14,875 bases of DNA from UBA11889 sp046582115 (GTDB taxonomy: Bacteria > Pseudomonadota > Gammaproteobacteria > Pseudomonadales > Azotimanducaceae), in NCBI GenBank assembly GCA_046582115.1, contig JAYGFA010000057.1, positions 1 through 14,875 of the forward strand. The letters are read 5' to 3'. The notes beneath the pieces were generated by a model. The model had not been told where the DNA came from. It worked only from the letters and a program-made list of their open reading frames with translations, and searched no databases. The position numbers and the translations under genes are program-made. This document shows, one piece after another, positions 1-6,930 of the stretch. Numbering within the stretch: the stretch's first letter is position 1; each line of letters starts with the position of its first letter.

Positions 1-878
1 TTCTGTTGGGCCCACCATCCCTCGGCGAAAGCAAGGACTGTCGACAACACGACCCATCCAACCGCAACCGCCACAACCGAACGCCACCTGGACATTGCGC
101 CACGTCCTTTTCGCTGCGGCTGAAATTCGCCCTGCAGCAAATTGATAGATCTCGCGATGTCTCCTCGGTTGACAAGATGTGCCAAAACCCCTTGTTCGGC
201 ACTGTGTCTTTCGATTTGGTCCACGCCGAATCCGGATCGTTCAATTTCTGCTTGAGTTAGGTCCCCATTGATTACCTGGAGCACGGGGCGTGAATCTGGC
301 GGATGCGCACTTCTCAGCGAGTCCAGTACGGCGATAAGGTTTGGCCGATCAATCGCCGCAAGTTCGTGAGCCGCGCTGACGAGCACCCGCTCTCCCTCAA
401 ACAACAGACCGATGGCGCCGTCATCGCAACCAAGCAGGGTGCCGTCTACTAATGCCTTTCCTGGTTTCAGGCCAACATCGTCCAGAGCGGCGAGCCAGTC
501 CTGAAGCAGCGTTCTAGGCAACACCAGGCAGTCAACGACTTCGCCCGGCCGAATTGTACCGCTGGCAATGTGCATGTCGTTCAGATCATCGGCGAGGTAT
601 TCTTCCAACGCATAGGGGAGTCCGCGACGTATCTGTGATGCACTTCGACCCGGTATGGATACCTGGATTGACACTACGTGTTCGGTCGGTACGACCAACA
701 GGACGGATGTCAGATTACCAAAGTCCTGCGGATCGACAAGATCACCCAAACCACGAAGATCGGTCAGTCCATGGTCCCTAACAACGCCCTCGTCAAGAAT
801 CAGCCATTCCAGCTCTGCAAGGGAGCCGTCCTCGGAAGGCCGTATGGCATCAAAAAATCGGATGAAGAGAGTTGGCAT
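1..878 (-). CDS. gspL: Type II secretion system protein GspL, partial (3' end beyond left edge)
   Basis: GspL is a bitopic inner-membrane protein that recruits the ATPase GspE to the T2SS platform and binds GspM in the periplasm. The frame is open from an ATG at 878 to the left edge and gives 292 residues without a stop. It begins MPTLFIRF. The N-terminal part matches the cytoplasmic actin-like domain of the family. A motif NLLQGEF (about 246-252) precedes a basic stretch and one hydrophobic segment (about 267-285), exactly where GspL crosses the membrane. The periplasmic ferredoxin-like domain is missing only because the window ends. The gene follows gspK after a 50-base gap, the largest gap in the operon, with a weak purine-rich ribosome site (AAGAAGAAA). 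Identification rests on position, motif and architecture. gspM is expected next, to the left. Confidence 0.85.
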   Translation of the reverse strand, partial: MPTLFIRFFDAIRPSEDGSLAELEWLILDEGVVRDHGLTDLRGLGDLVDPQDFGNLTSVLLVVPTEHVVSIQVSIPGRSASQIRRGLPYALEEYLADDLNDMHIASGTIRPGEVVDCLVLPRTLLQDWLAALDDVGLKPGKALVDGTLLGCDDGAIGLLFEGERVLVSAAHELAAIDRPNLIAVLDSLRSAHPPDSRPVLQVINGDLTQAEIERSGFGVDQIERHSAEQGVLAHLVNRGDIARSINLLQGEFQPQRKGRGAMSRWRSVVAVAVGWVVLSTVLAFAEGWWAQQ

Positions 879-928
879 GATTTCTTCTTATAAAGTGTAC
901 GTCTGATCGTCAACGCATAGCCGCAGTC

Positions 929-1891
929 TTATACGTTGGTCGACCTGTCTTCTTCCTCCGATGACGCCGAAAATTTCTGCCCGAAGTCACGAGATATAAC
1001 CGACAGTCGGCCCGACGATGGGTCTCGGTACACAACCGTGGTCAATACGACTCGGCTTTCGAAACGCTCCGCGCGCACGCTGATTTCGAAATAGTCGCTA
1101 CGAACCGCAAGCACGCCAGCGCTGCCGCCAAGCGCGGCATAATCGGCCGTAAACGATTCAATATCTTCGTACTCGCGTTCCGATTGTACCAACGATTGGG
1201 CTTCGGACTGTCCAAAATTGGGACCCAAACATTCGAGCACAAACGCCGTTGCCGTATTAACGTTGACGTCCAATCGCAACGTCGGCAAAACCGTCACGTG
1301 TGATCGAAACCGAGCAAACTCGTCGCGACTCAATCCCGCTGCGAGAGCGACCTCCGAAATATGGGCGGCCGATTGATTTGCGGTCCGGTACGGCACGTCG
1401 TATACGAGGTAGTCGCCATCCTCCAAACCCAATCCCGTGACTTCGGAATCGTCATCAATCCAATCGAGCCATCGATCGGCGAGACTCGGATCAATGTTAA
1501 GCGCACGATACAGGCGTTTGAGGCGCGCATGATTTTCAAGGCCCCCTCCACCCACCACCGAATTGAGGTTGAATCGCCCCGCGAGATCAGTAACGCGAAC
1601 TTCGACCTCGCCGTCCTTTATCTGTGGCGGCTTAAAAGGCTTAGACCACTTCTCCAGAAGAGTATCAACCTGGCGCGATGACTCCTGCTCCCAATCTTCG
1701 TACAACAATTGACGTGCAAAGATTTCACCACCAAGTGCGTATTCTCGAAGTTGTGCCTGGTCAAATAGTTGCCGACTGGCTGCAATCGTGAGGGTGTGCT
1801 GTGTCATTAAGTGATACGCCAATGCGCTCACCACCGCAACGATAAGTAGAACGCTAACGAGGGCGACGCCGCGATCGCGAATAAGAACCAC
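929..1891 (-). CDS. gspK: Type II secretion minor pseudopilin GspK
   Basis: GspK is the large minor pseudopilin that caps the tip of the T2SS pseudopilus together with GspI and GspJ. I place the start at the GTG at 1891, whose first base is the last base of the gspJ stop (TAGTG); GGAGG lies four bases upstream. This gives 320 residues with a short leader cut after G8 (RDRG|VALVSVLL). Mature position 5 is Ser rather than Glu, as expected for GspK, the one pseudopilin that normally lacks Glu5. The rest fits the T2SSK domain: an FNLNSVV motif, then an acidic DWIDDDSE segment leading to PYRTANQ and HISEV. The frame extends upstream to 1978, but that stretch overlaps gspJ and does not look like a pseudopilin leader. 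Confidence 0.92.
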   Translation of the reverse strand: MVLIRDRGVALVSVLLIVAVVSALAYHLMTQHTLTIAASRQLFDQAQLREYALGGEIFARQLLYEDWEQESSRQVDTLLEKWSKPFKPPQIKDGEVEVRVTDLAGRFNLNSVVGGGGLENHARLKRLYRALNIDPSLADRWLDWIDDDSEVTGLGLEDGDYLVYDVPYRTANQSAAHISEVALAAGLSRDEFARFRSHVTVLPTLRLDVNVNTATAFVLECLGPNFGQSEAQSLVQSEREYEDIESFTADYAALGGSAGVLAVRSDYFEISVRAERFESRVVLTTVVYRDPSSGRLSVISRDFGQKFSASSEEEDRSTNV

Positions 1892-2553
1892 TAATCCTCC
1901 ACCGCTTCGTCCACCTTTCCTTCCACCGACTCCGCGTTCGGCTCGGGAAGAGCACGTGCCTCTATCGGGACCTCCCATAGGCGTTGGATTTCACCAAACG
2001 TCTCAGATCCGACCGTCAACCGAATAGCAACCAATTGTCGTTCAGGATCCTCATCGTATTCGGGTGATAGTGGCCAGTAGAGATATTCGGCACCCGACAG
2101 ATCCACTGCACGAAATTCTGCATTCGACAAATCACCCAAAAGCAATTGTTCCAGCGGCACGGTCGTCGGCGCACGGTCAAGCACCGGCCAAAATATCCGA
2201 TACAGCGCGGAACCTCGCAATTCGTACGCGACTCTTTGAAGCTCGGTCCTGGGCGCCCCCGTCGGATTGACCCATCCGTTCCGCGTCAACTCAATCAATT
2301 CGTTACCACCAATCTCAAGTGGCAAACCTGCATCGCCAAGCTCATCACGTACGTAACGATACGAGATCTGCTCAATATCACGTCGCATAATTTCAAACGC
2401 TCGCTGCAATTCGGTCAATTCTCTACCACGGTCTGTCACACGCTCCGTGGTATCCATCATCCGCGCAACCAACTGACTCGACATGATCCCAATAACAGAG
2501 AACACACCCAATGCAATCAACATTTCGAGCAAAGTGAAGCCACGTGACGACAT
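1891..2553 (-). CDS. gspJ: Type II secretion minor pseudopilin GspJ
   Basis: GspJ is a minor pseudopilin that forms the tip complex with GspI and GspK and helps start pseudopilus assembly. The 220-residue product starts at the ATG at 2553, which shares its A with the gspI stop (TGATG). A TTG one codon upstream is possible but less likely. The five-residue leader MSSRG is followed by a type III signal sequence, FTLLEMLIALGVFSVIGI, with cleavage after G5 and the conserved Glu at mature position 5. Length and a later RLTVG-type beta segment suit the T2SSJ family. No strong ribosome site is visible, so translation is probably coupled to gspI. Confidence 0.92.
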   Translation of the reverse strand: MSSRGFTLLEMLIALGVFSVIGIMSSQLVARMMDTTERVTDRGRELTELQRAFEIMRRDIEQISYRYVRDELGDAGLPLEIGGNELIELTRNGWVNPTGAPRTELQRVAYELRGSALYRIFWPVLDRAPTTVPLEQLLLGDLSNAEFRAVDLSGAEYLYWPLSPEYDEDPERQLVAIRLTVGSETFGEIQRLWEVPIEARALPEPNAESVEGKVDEAVED

Positions 2554-2969
2554 CAATAGCGCCCAACAAAAGCAATGATCCGGTCGACGGGGCCAACTTC
2601 GACGCCGTCGTCAATGAGATACACGACCAGTTCGACCTGGCGCACCCATGGATGCGTTGTTTGTCGGATTTCGGTATCCACCTCCCACACCCGGTCACCG
2701 AGGATCTTTCGTTCCCGCAGTGAACTAAGTCGTATAGGTGTGTCGCTGCCACGTTGTTCCAAGCGTATCTTGGTGAGGTGATTCAACATGACCCAGTGAC
2801 CCAGTGTGCGCTGTTCCAACCCATGCAACTGAACCGCAGCATCGCCACTGCGTGAGTACACACTGGTTGCAACAATTGCAAGGATCGCCAGGGCAACCAT
2901 CAATTCGAGCAATGAAAACCCTCGCGCATTCTCGACCCGAGTAGCGGTGACATAGCGTCCGATAACCAC
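2553..2969 (-). CDS. gspI: Type II secretion minor pseudopilin GspI
   Basis: GspI is the small minor pseudopilin that nucleates the GspI-J-K tip complex. The frame is open to 3047, but the best start is the GTG at 2969, which overlaps the gspH stop by one base (TAGTG), the same arrangement as at gspJ/gspK. This gives 138 residues. There is a 17-residue leader ending ENARG, then FSLLELMVALAILAIVATSV with cleavage after G17 and Glu at mature position 5. The leader is long for GspI, but no ATG, GTG or TTG lies closer in frame. The C-terminal half contains GDRVWEV and a DGVEVGPVDRIIAFVG ending, consistent with the family. Confidence 0.88.
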   Translation of the reverse strand: MVIGRYVTATRVENARGFSLLELMVALAILAIVATSVYSRSGDAAVQLHGLEQRTLGHWVMLNHLTKIRLEQRGSDTPIRLSSLRERKILGDRVWEVDTEIRQTTHPWVRQVELVVYLIDDGVEVGPVDRIIAFVGRY

Positions 2970-3562
2970 TATTCGCGAGTCCCAAACACTGCCACCTGCG
3001 TCCGTCGAATGCCGTCGGAAAATACAGTCAAAGCAGGCGCTCCCCAATCAGGAATCAACTGCACTTCGAACGGCGTTTGTTCGCCACTCGCATAAATAAC
3101 GATATGCGGCGCTCGACGACGTGATCCCGAAGAAGCCATGTCCACCAGCCCCGATTCAGCCGCGGGCATGGAAGGTGCGTCGATACTCAAGGTGGTACCG
3201 CCATCTAGGTTGTATCGATTAAACGGTCTCGTTTCTGTTTCGTACCACGCTTCTTCGGTTTCGTCATAAACAGCAAACGCATACGAGTCGGTATCGACGT
3301 AGACGCCCCAGGTTTCATTACGCGCCAACGATTCATGACGGGCGAGCTCAATGGCGGTTGCCATCCGTTGCGCTGCGGTTCTAAGGCGTTGTTCCCGATC
3401 CGCCCCAAACACCGAGAGGATGACGGTTCCCATCAAAATGCTAATGATGAGTACCACCATCAGGAGCTCAAGGAGCGAAAACCCTTCGTGCTTACCCGGC
3501 CGAGTCCTAATGGAATACGCTAGCGTTGGCTTACAAGTCCTTGTAGAAAATGTCCGCCGCAA
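2969..3562 (-). CDS. gspH: Type II secretion minor pseudopilin GspH (start uncertain)
   Basis: GspH is a minor pseudopilin that links the GspI-J-K tip to the GspG shaft. The prepilin motif is clear: GKHEG, then FSLLELLMVVLIISILMG with Glu at mature position 5. A long variable region and a beta-rich C-terminus ending VAVFGTRE follow. The start is unresolved. There is no in-frame ATG, GTG or TTG between the gspG stop and the prepilin motif. I chose the TTG at 3562, inside the end of gspG, because AAGGGGG sits eight bases upstream; this gives 197 residues and a 27-residue leader. Alternatives are an ATG at 3586 (35-residue leader) and a rare ATT at 3511 (10-residue leader, no ribosome site). The gene itself is secure; its first residue is not. 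Confidence 0.85.
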   Translation of the reverse strand: MRRTFSTRTCKPTLAYSIRTRPGKHEGFSLLELLMVVLIISILMGTVILSVFGADREQRLRTAAQRMATAIELARHESLARNETWGVYVDTDSYAFAVYDETEEAWYETETRPFNRYNLDGGTTLSIDAPSMPAAESGLVDMASSGSRRRAPHIVIYASGEQTPFEVQLIPDWGAPALTVFSDGIRRTQVAVFGTRE

Positions 3563-3977
3563 TGCCCTCGCCCCCTTCCTGACCATCCGCCCCAAGCGAA
3601 TACAGGTCGAATTGACGCCCAATGTTGATATAGAGGTACCCATTGCCCCATTGGTCGGTTGTCAGTTTTCTTAGATACGGCTCCGGTCCCCAGCTACGCG
3701 GTTCGGGGAACCCGGCCGGCTTATTGACCAAGGCCACAAGGCCTTGTTCGGTTGATGGGTAGTGCGAATTATCAAGACGATAGAGGTCGAGACTCGTACC
3801 AATAGCGCGTATGTCGTTTTGCGCAGCCGTGACCCGAGCTTCGTCACCTCGCCCTAGTATGTTTGGAACCAAGAGACTGGCTAACAAGCCAATAATGACG
3901 ACCACCACCATGATTTCAATGAGTGTAAAGCCCAGCTGCTTGTTGCATGAATTGCTGAGAAATTTCTGTTTGGTCAT
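3531..3977 (-). CDS. gspG: Type II secretion major pseudopilin GspG
   Basis: GspG polymerises into the pseudopilus shaft that pushes substrates through the secretin. The start is the ATG at 3977, sharing one base with the gspF stop (TGATG); a GTG directly before it is a weaker option. The product has 148 residues. The leader of 16 residues ends KQLG and is followed by FTLIEIMVVVVIIGLLASL, with cleavage after G16 and Glu at mature position 5. The hallmark C-terminus is present: DQWGNGYLY, then YSLGADGQEGGEG, the loop whose acidic residues bind calcium in this family. Length is normal. Processing would be by prepilin peptidase GspO/PilD, which is not in this window. Confidence 0.96.
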   Translation of the reverse strand: MTKQKFLSNSCNKQLGFTLIEIMVVVVIIGLLASLLVPNILGRGDEARVTAAQNDIRAIGTSLDLYRLDNSHYPSTEQGLVALVNKPAGFPEPRSWGPEPYLRKLTTDQWGNGYLYINIGRQFDLYSLGADGQEGGEGIAADIFYKDL

Positions 3978-5191
3978 CACATCACCAGTGTATTCATGTT
4001 GAGAATGGGTAACAAAATCGCCATTACGATAAGCAAAACCACTGCCGCCATCACCAACAGCATCAACGGCTCAAACAAGCGTACCAGCGTTGTCACGATA
4101 CGCTCCAGTTCTTGTTGCTGATAATCGGCCACCTTCGCCAACATGACGTCGAGTTGCCCACTCGATTCACCGCTCGCGATCATGTGTAGGAACATCGGTG
4201 GGAAACTTCGCGTGGATTCGAGTGCGGCCCGCAGACTCGACCCTTCTGTTACACGCTGAACCGCATCAGCTAGGCGTTGCTTCATCCATTCATTGCTTAC
4301 GACCTCGGACGCAATCATCATCGCGTCCACCAAGGGCACGCCGCTTGAACTTAGGATAGACAGCGTACTCGCATACCGCGCTGCATTTGACCCACTAACA
4401 ATACGTCCGACAAACGGGATGAGCACGGTGCGCCGGTCCCAGCCAAGGCGAATATCGGGTCGTGCAAGGAGCCATCTGGTCCCAAATATCACCGCTACAA
4501 CTAGAGCCGCAATCCAAACGAAGTAGGTGCGCATAAAACTACTGAGCCCTATCAACGCGCTCGTAATGAAGGGTAGCTCAGCGTCGGAGTTGTCAAACAC
4601 CTGAACAATTTCCGGAACCACAAACACCATCAGACCACCAACAATCAGGAATGCAACGACGAGAAGAAGGATGGGGTAGAACAGGGCCATCTCGACATTA
4701 CGCCGTGCTTCGAACCGCTGTTCGGTGTAGGTCGCCAGATTATTAAGGATTGTATCGAGGTGACCGGATTGTTCTCCCGACGCCACCGTTGACCGAAACA
4801 TACTAGTAAAAGTGGACGGAAATTCCGCCAGCGCGGACGCAAGCGATTGCCCTTCCAAGACGCGACTCCGCACCGTCATGATCATTGACGTCACGCGTCG
4901 ACGCTCGGTCTGCTGGGCAACAGCAGCCAACGCCTCTTCAACTGGCAGACCGGCCGCGATCAACGTCGCCAGTTGACGGGTGAACATTGCAAGACCCAGT
5001 TGCGACATGCCCAACCGAAGCGAAAAACTGTCGAGACTATTTTTCGCCCCTTGGTTCGTGGCGACCACTTCGAGCGGGGACAGACCTTGATCCCTCAGTG
5101 TCTGTCGAACTTGCCGGCCGCTATCGCCCTCCACGACACCTTTTAGGCGACGCCCATTTGGGTCAAGGGCAAGGTATTCAAATGCGGGCAT
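3977..5191 (-). CDS. gspF: Type II secretion inner-membrane platform protein GspF
   Basis: GspF is the polytopic core of the T2SS assembly platform and couples GspE to pseudopilin polymerisation. The 404-residue protein begins MPAFEYLALDPNGRR, the usual family start. It has two T2SSF repeats (about 65-190 and 270-390), each with an SGE-SG motif (S138-GEQSG and S340-GESSG). Three hydrophobic segments lie at about 170-195, 223-243 and 373-397. The ATG at 5191 lies three bases after the gspE stop, and GGAAGA in the gspE tail can serve as its ribosome site, so the two genes are probably translationally coupled. Length and layout are typical. Confidence 0.96.
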   Translation of the reverse strand: MPAFEYLALDPNGRRLKGVVEGDSGRQVRQTLRDQGLSPLEVVATNQGAKNSLDSFSLRLGMSQLGLAMFTRQLATLIAAGLPVEEALAAVAQQTERRRVTSMIMTVRSRVLEGQSLASALAEFPSTFTSMFRSTVASGEQSGHLDTILNNLATYTEQRFEARRNVEMALFYPILLLVVAFLIVGGLMVFVVPEIVQVFDNSDAELPFITSALIGLSSFMRTYFVWIAALVVAVIFGTRWLLARPDIRLGWDRRTVLIPFVGRIVSGSNAARYASTLSILSSSGVPLVDAMMIASEVVSNEWMKQRLADAVQRVTEGSSLRAALESTRSFPPMFLHMIASGESSGQLDVMLAKVADYQQQELERIVTTLVRLFEPLMLLVMAAVVLLIVMAILLPILNMNTLVM

Positions 5192-5194
5192 TGG

Positions 5195-6757
5195 CTATTC
5201 TTCCAGCGTGACGCGTAGAACTTCCTGGATCGTCGTAGTGCCAGCGAGTACTTTCTGACGTCCATCTTCCTGAATCGTCGGCGCGTCGTCGCTTACATGA
5301 CCAACCATCATCTGCTCTGACGCCTGATCATGAATGAGCTGGCGAAGCTCGTCGTCGACAACAACCAGTTCATAGATACCGGTACGGCCTTTATAGCCCG
5401 TATGTGCACATGAATCGCAACCGTTCGGTCGGTAAATAACCGCGTCGGCGTCCGGTCCAAGGAATTCCCGTTCTGAGGCATCGGCAGCGTGAACCACCTT
5501 GCACTCAGGGCACAGTACGCGCACCAGCCGTTGCGAAAGTACGCCGACCAAACTCGTCGCGAGCAAAAACGGCTCGATGCCCATGTCCACCAACCGCGTG
5601 ACCGCTCCTACTGCACTGTTGGTATGCAACGTCGACATAACCAGGTGACCTGTAAGGCTCGCTTGTATGGATACTTCTGATGTTTCCAAATCACGGATCT
5701 CACCCACTAAGACGACGTCGGGGTCCTGCCGTAAGATCGCGCGCAAGCCCCGAGCAAAGGTCATGTCAGCACGGGTGTTCACCTGGGTCTGACCGATACC
5801 CGGCAATTTGTATTCGATCGGATCTTCAACCGTCAAAATATTGATCGTATCGGCATTCAATTCCGCTAACGATGCGTAAAGGGTCGTCGTCTTTCCCGAC
5901 CCCGTCGGACCGGTGACCAAGAAAATACCGTGCGGTCTTTTGACAATGCCTTGCAGCCGTCGGAGCGTCGTCGGATCCATTCCTAGCTTCTGCAATTCAA
6001 GGCGTCCGGCCTCTTTATCGAGCAAGCGCAATACAACACGCTCCCCATTTCCCGTCGGTAGCGTGGAAACACGTACGTCGATCTCGCGGCTCCCGATACG
6101 CAGAGGAATACGACCATCCTGTGGTATCCGTTTTTCAGCGATATCCAGCTTTGCCATCACCTTAATTCGCGACACCAACAACGGCGCCAGTGCCCGTCGC
6201 GGTTGGACGACCTCACGCATCACTCCATCGACTCGGAACCGAACCTGCAAAACTTTTTCAAATGTTTCGATGTGAACATCGGACGCGTTTTCTCGGACGG
6301 CTTGTGTCAACAACGCGTTAATGAGACGAATAATGGGCGCATCGTCTTCCCGTTCGAGCAGATCTTCAGTTTCCGGTAGCGCGTCCGCGAGTCTGGCGAG
6401 ATCAAGCTCGTCATCAATATCTTCGACCATTTGCCGCGCCTGGGACCCGTCGCGCGCATAGACTTGGCCCAACAATCGGTCGAACTCGTCATCACCAACG
6501 TCGTCGAGGACAAACCCCCGGCCCGCAAATCGCCTAAGCTCGGCCATCGTCGTCAAACCTGGCTTCGATCGACACGCTACCGTCAATCTTCCATCAACGT
6601 TTGACAGTGTGTTTGTAATCACCACGCCGAAGCGCCGGGCAAAGGTATAGGGAAGAAGCTCAGCACCACCGTCTTCGGGTCGCGATACGAGACCCGCGTC
6701 TTTGGTAGCCGTATCTAACGCCGTTAGTTCAGCAGGAGGCGTGTCACTTTCTGCCAC
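5195..6757 (-). CDS. gspE: Type II secretion ATPase GspE
   Basis: GspE is the cytoplasmic hexameric ATPase that powers pseudopilus assembly. Numbered from the GTG at 6757 (520 residues), it shows an N-terminal segment with LPYTFARRFGV (about 35-45), the T2SSE domain with Walker A GPTGSGKT (283-290), and Walker B DVVLVGE (347-353). His-box residues STLHTNSA follow, and then a zinc-binding CPEC...CDSC tetracysteine motif (416, 419, 447, 450). The frame is open upstream to an ATG at 6877, adding 40 residues that do not look like GspE. I prefer 6757 because GAGAAGG lies just upstream and an extended -10 element falls between the two starts. The gene opens the operon and diverges from pyrB. Confidence 0.93.
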   Translation of the reverse strand: MAESDTPPAELTALDTATKDAGLVSRPEDGGAELLPYTFARRFGVVITNTLSNVDGRLTVACRSKPGLTTMAELRRFAGRGFVLDDVGDDEFDRLLGQVYARDGSQARQMVEDIDDELDLARLADALPETEDLLEREDDAPIIRLINALLTQAVRENASDVHIETFEKVLQVRFRVDGVMREVVQPRRALAPLLVSRIKVMAKLDIAEKRIPQDGRIPLRIGSREIDVRVSTLPTGNGERVVLRLLDKEAGRLELQKLGMDPTTLRRLQGIVKRPHGIFLVTGPTGSGKTTTLYASLAELNADTINILTVEDPIEYKLPGIGQTQVNTRADMTFARGLRAILRQDPDVVLVGEIRDLETSEVSIQASLTGHLVMSTLHTNSAVGAVTRLVDMGIEPFLLATSLVGVLSQRLVRVLCPECKVVHAADASEREFLGPDADAVIYRPNGCDSCAHTGYKGRTGIYELVVVDDELRQLIHDQASEQMMVGHVSDDAPTIQEDGRQKVLAGTTTIQEVLRVTLEE

Positions 6758-6787
6758 GACCTTCTCGATATCCGAAAAACACTGCCA

Positions 6788-6796
6788 ATCATACCA
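6788..6796 (-). promoter_or_regulatory. Possible extended -10 promoter element for the gsp operon
   Basis: On the minus strand the sequence reads TGGTATGAT, an extended -10 (TGn followed by TATGAT, five of six matches to TATAAT). No -35 hexamer is recognisable 16-18 bases upstream, which extended -10 promoters can tolerate. Initiation would fall near 6781, about 24 bases before the GTG start of gspE at 6757 and downstream of the alternative ATG at 6877. This is motif reading only. Confidence 0.4.
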
Positions 6797-6878
6797 GTGC
6801 GCGTCGCGCGACGACGGCACTCTCACGGTCCAGTAGCTACCCAATAACAAGTCATCCGACACAAACTGACAGAACACA

Positions 6879-6908
6879 TTGACAAACCCGGTGCACGCTG
6901 CGAAGTTA
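6879..6908 (+). promoter_or_regulatory. Possible pyrB promoter: consensus -35, weak -10
   Basis: TTGACA at 6879-6884 is a perfect -35 hexamer on the plus strand, 46 bases before the proposed pyrB start. At 17-18 bases spacing the -10 region reads GAAGTT or AAGTTA, both poor. Either the promoter needs an activator or the -35 match is chance. No other pyrB promoter candidate is better. Confidence 0.3.
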
Positions 6909-6911
6909 CCG

Positions 6912-6930
6912 CCCCCAAGGGGGTTCCTTC
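6912..6930 (+). promoter_or_regulatory. pyrB ribosome binding site inside a short C5/G5 inverted repeat
   Basis: CCCCCAAGGGGG at 6912-6923 contains AAGGGGG (6917-6923), a good Shine-Dalgarno sequence seven bases before the TTG at 6931; it decides the pyrB start. The preceding five C residues could pair with the five G residues (practically a four-pair stem with a CAAG loop) and hide the site. The Shine-Dalgarno role is well supported by spacing. The hairpin is an inference. Confidence 0.6.

Noticed and set aside
6..906. Several plus-strand open frames of 71-84 codons at the left edge
   Set aside because: They lie opposite gspL, overlap one another and show no family features or ribosome sites.
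887..913. TTGACG and TATAAG on the minus strand in the gspK-gspL gap, promoter-like
   Set aside because: The spacer is only 15 bases and initiation would fall about two bases before the gspL ATG, so a working promoter here is unlikely.
1892..1978. Upstream extension of gspK
   Set aside because: The added residues are a glycine- and arginine-rich shadow of the gspJ end and would bury the prepilin leader.
2423..2752. A 109-codon minus-strand frame across the gspI-gspJ boundary
   Set aside because: It is out of frame with both genes, which have complete pseudopilin signatures.
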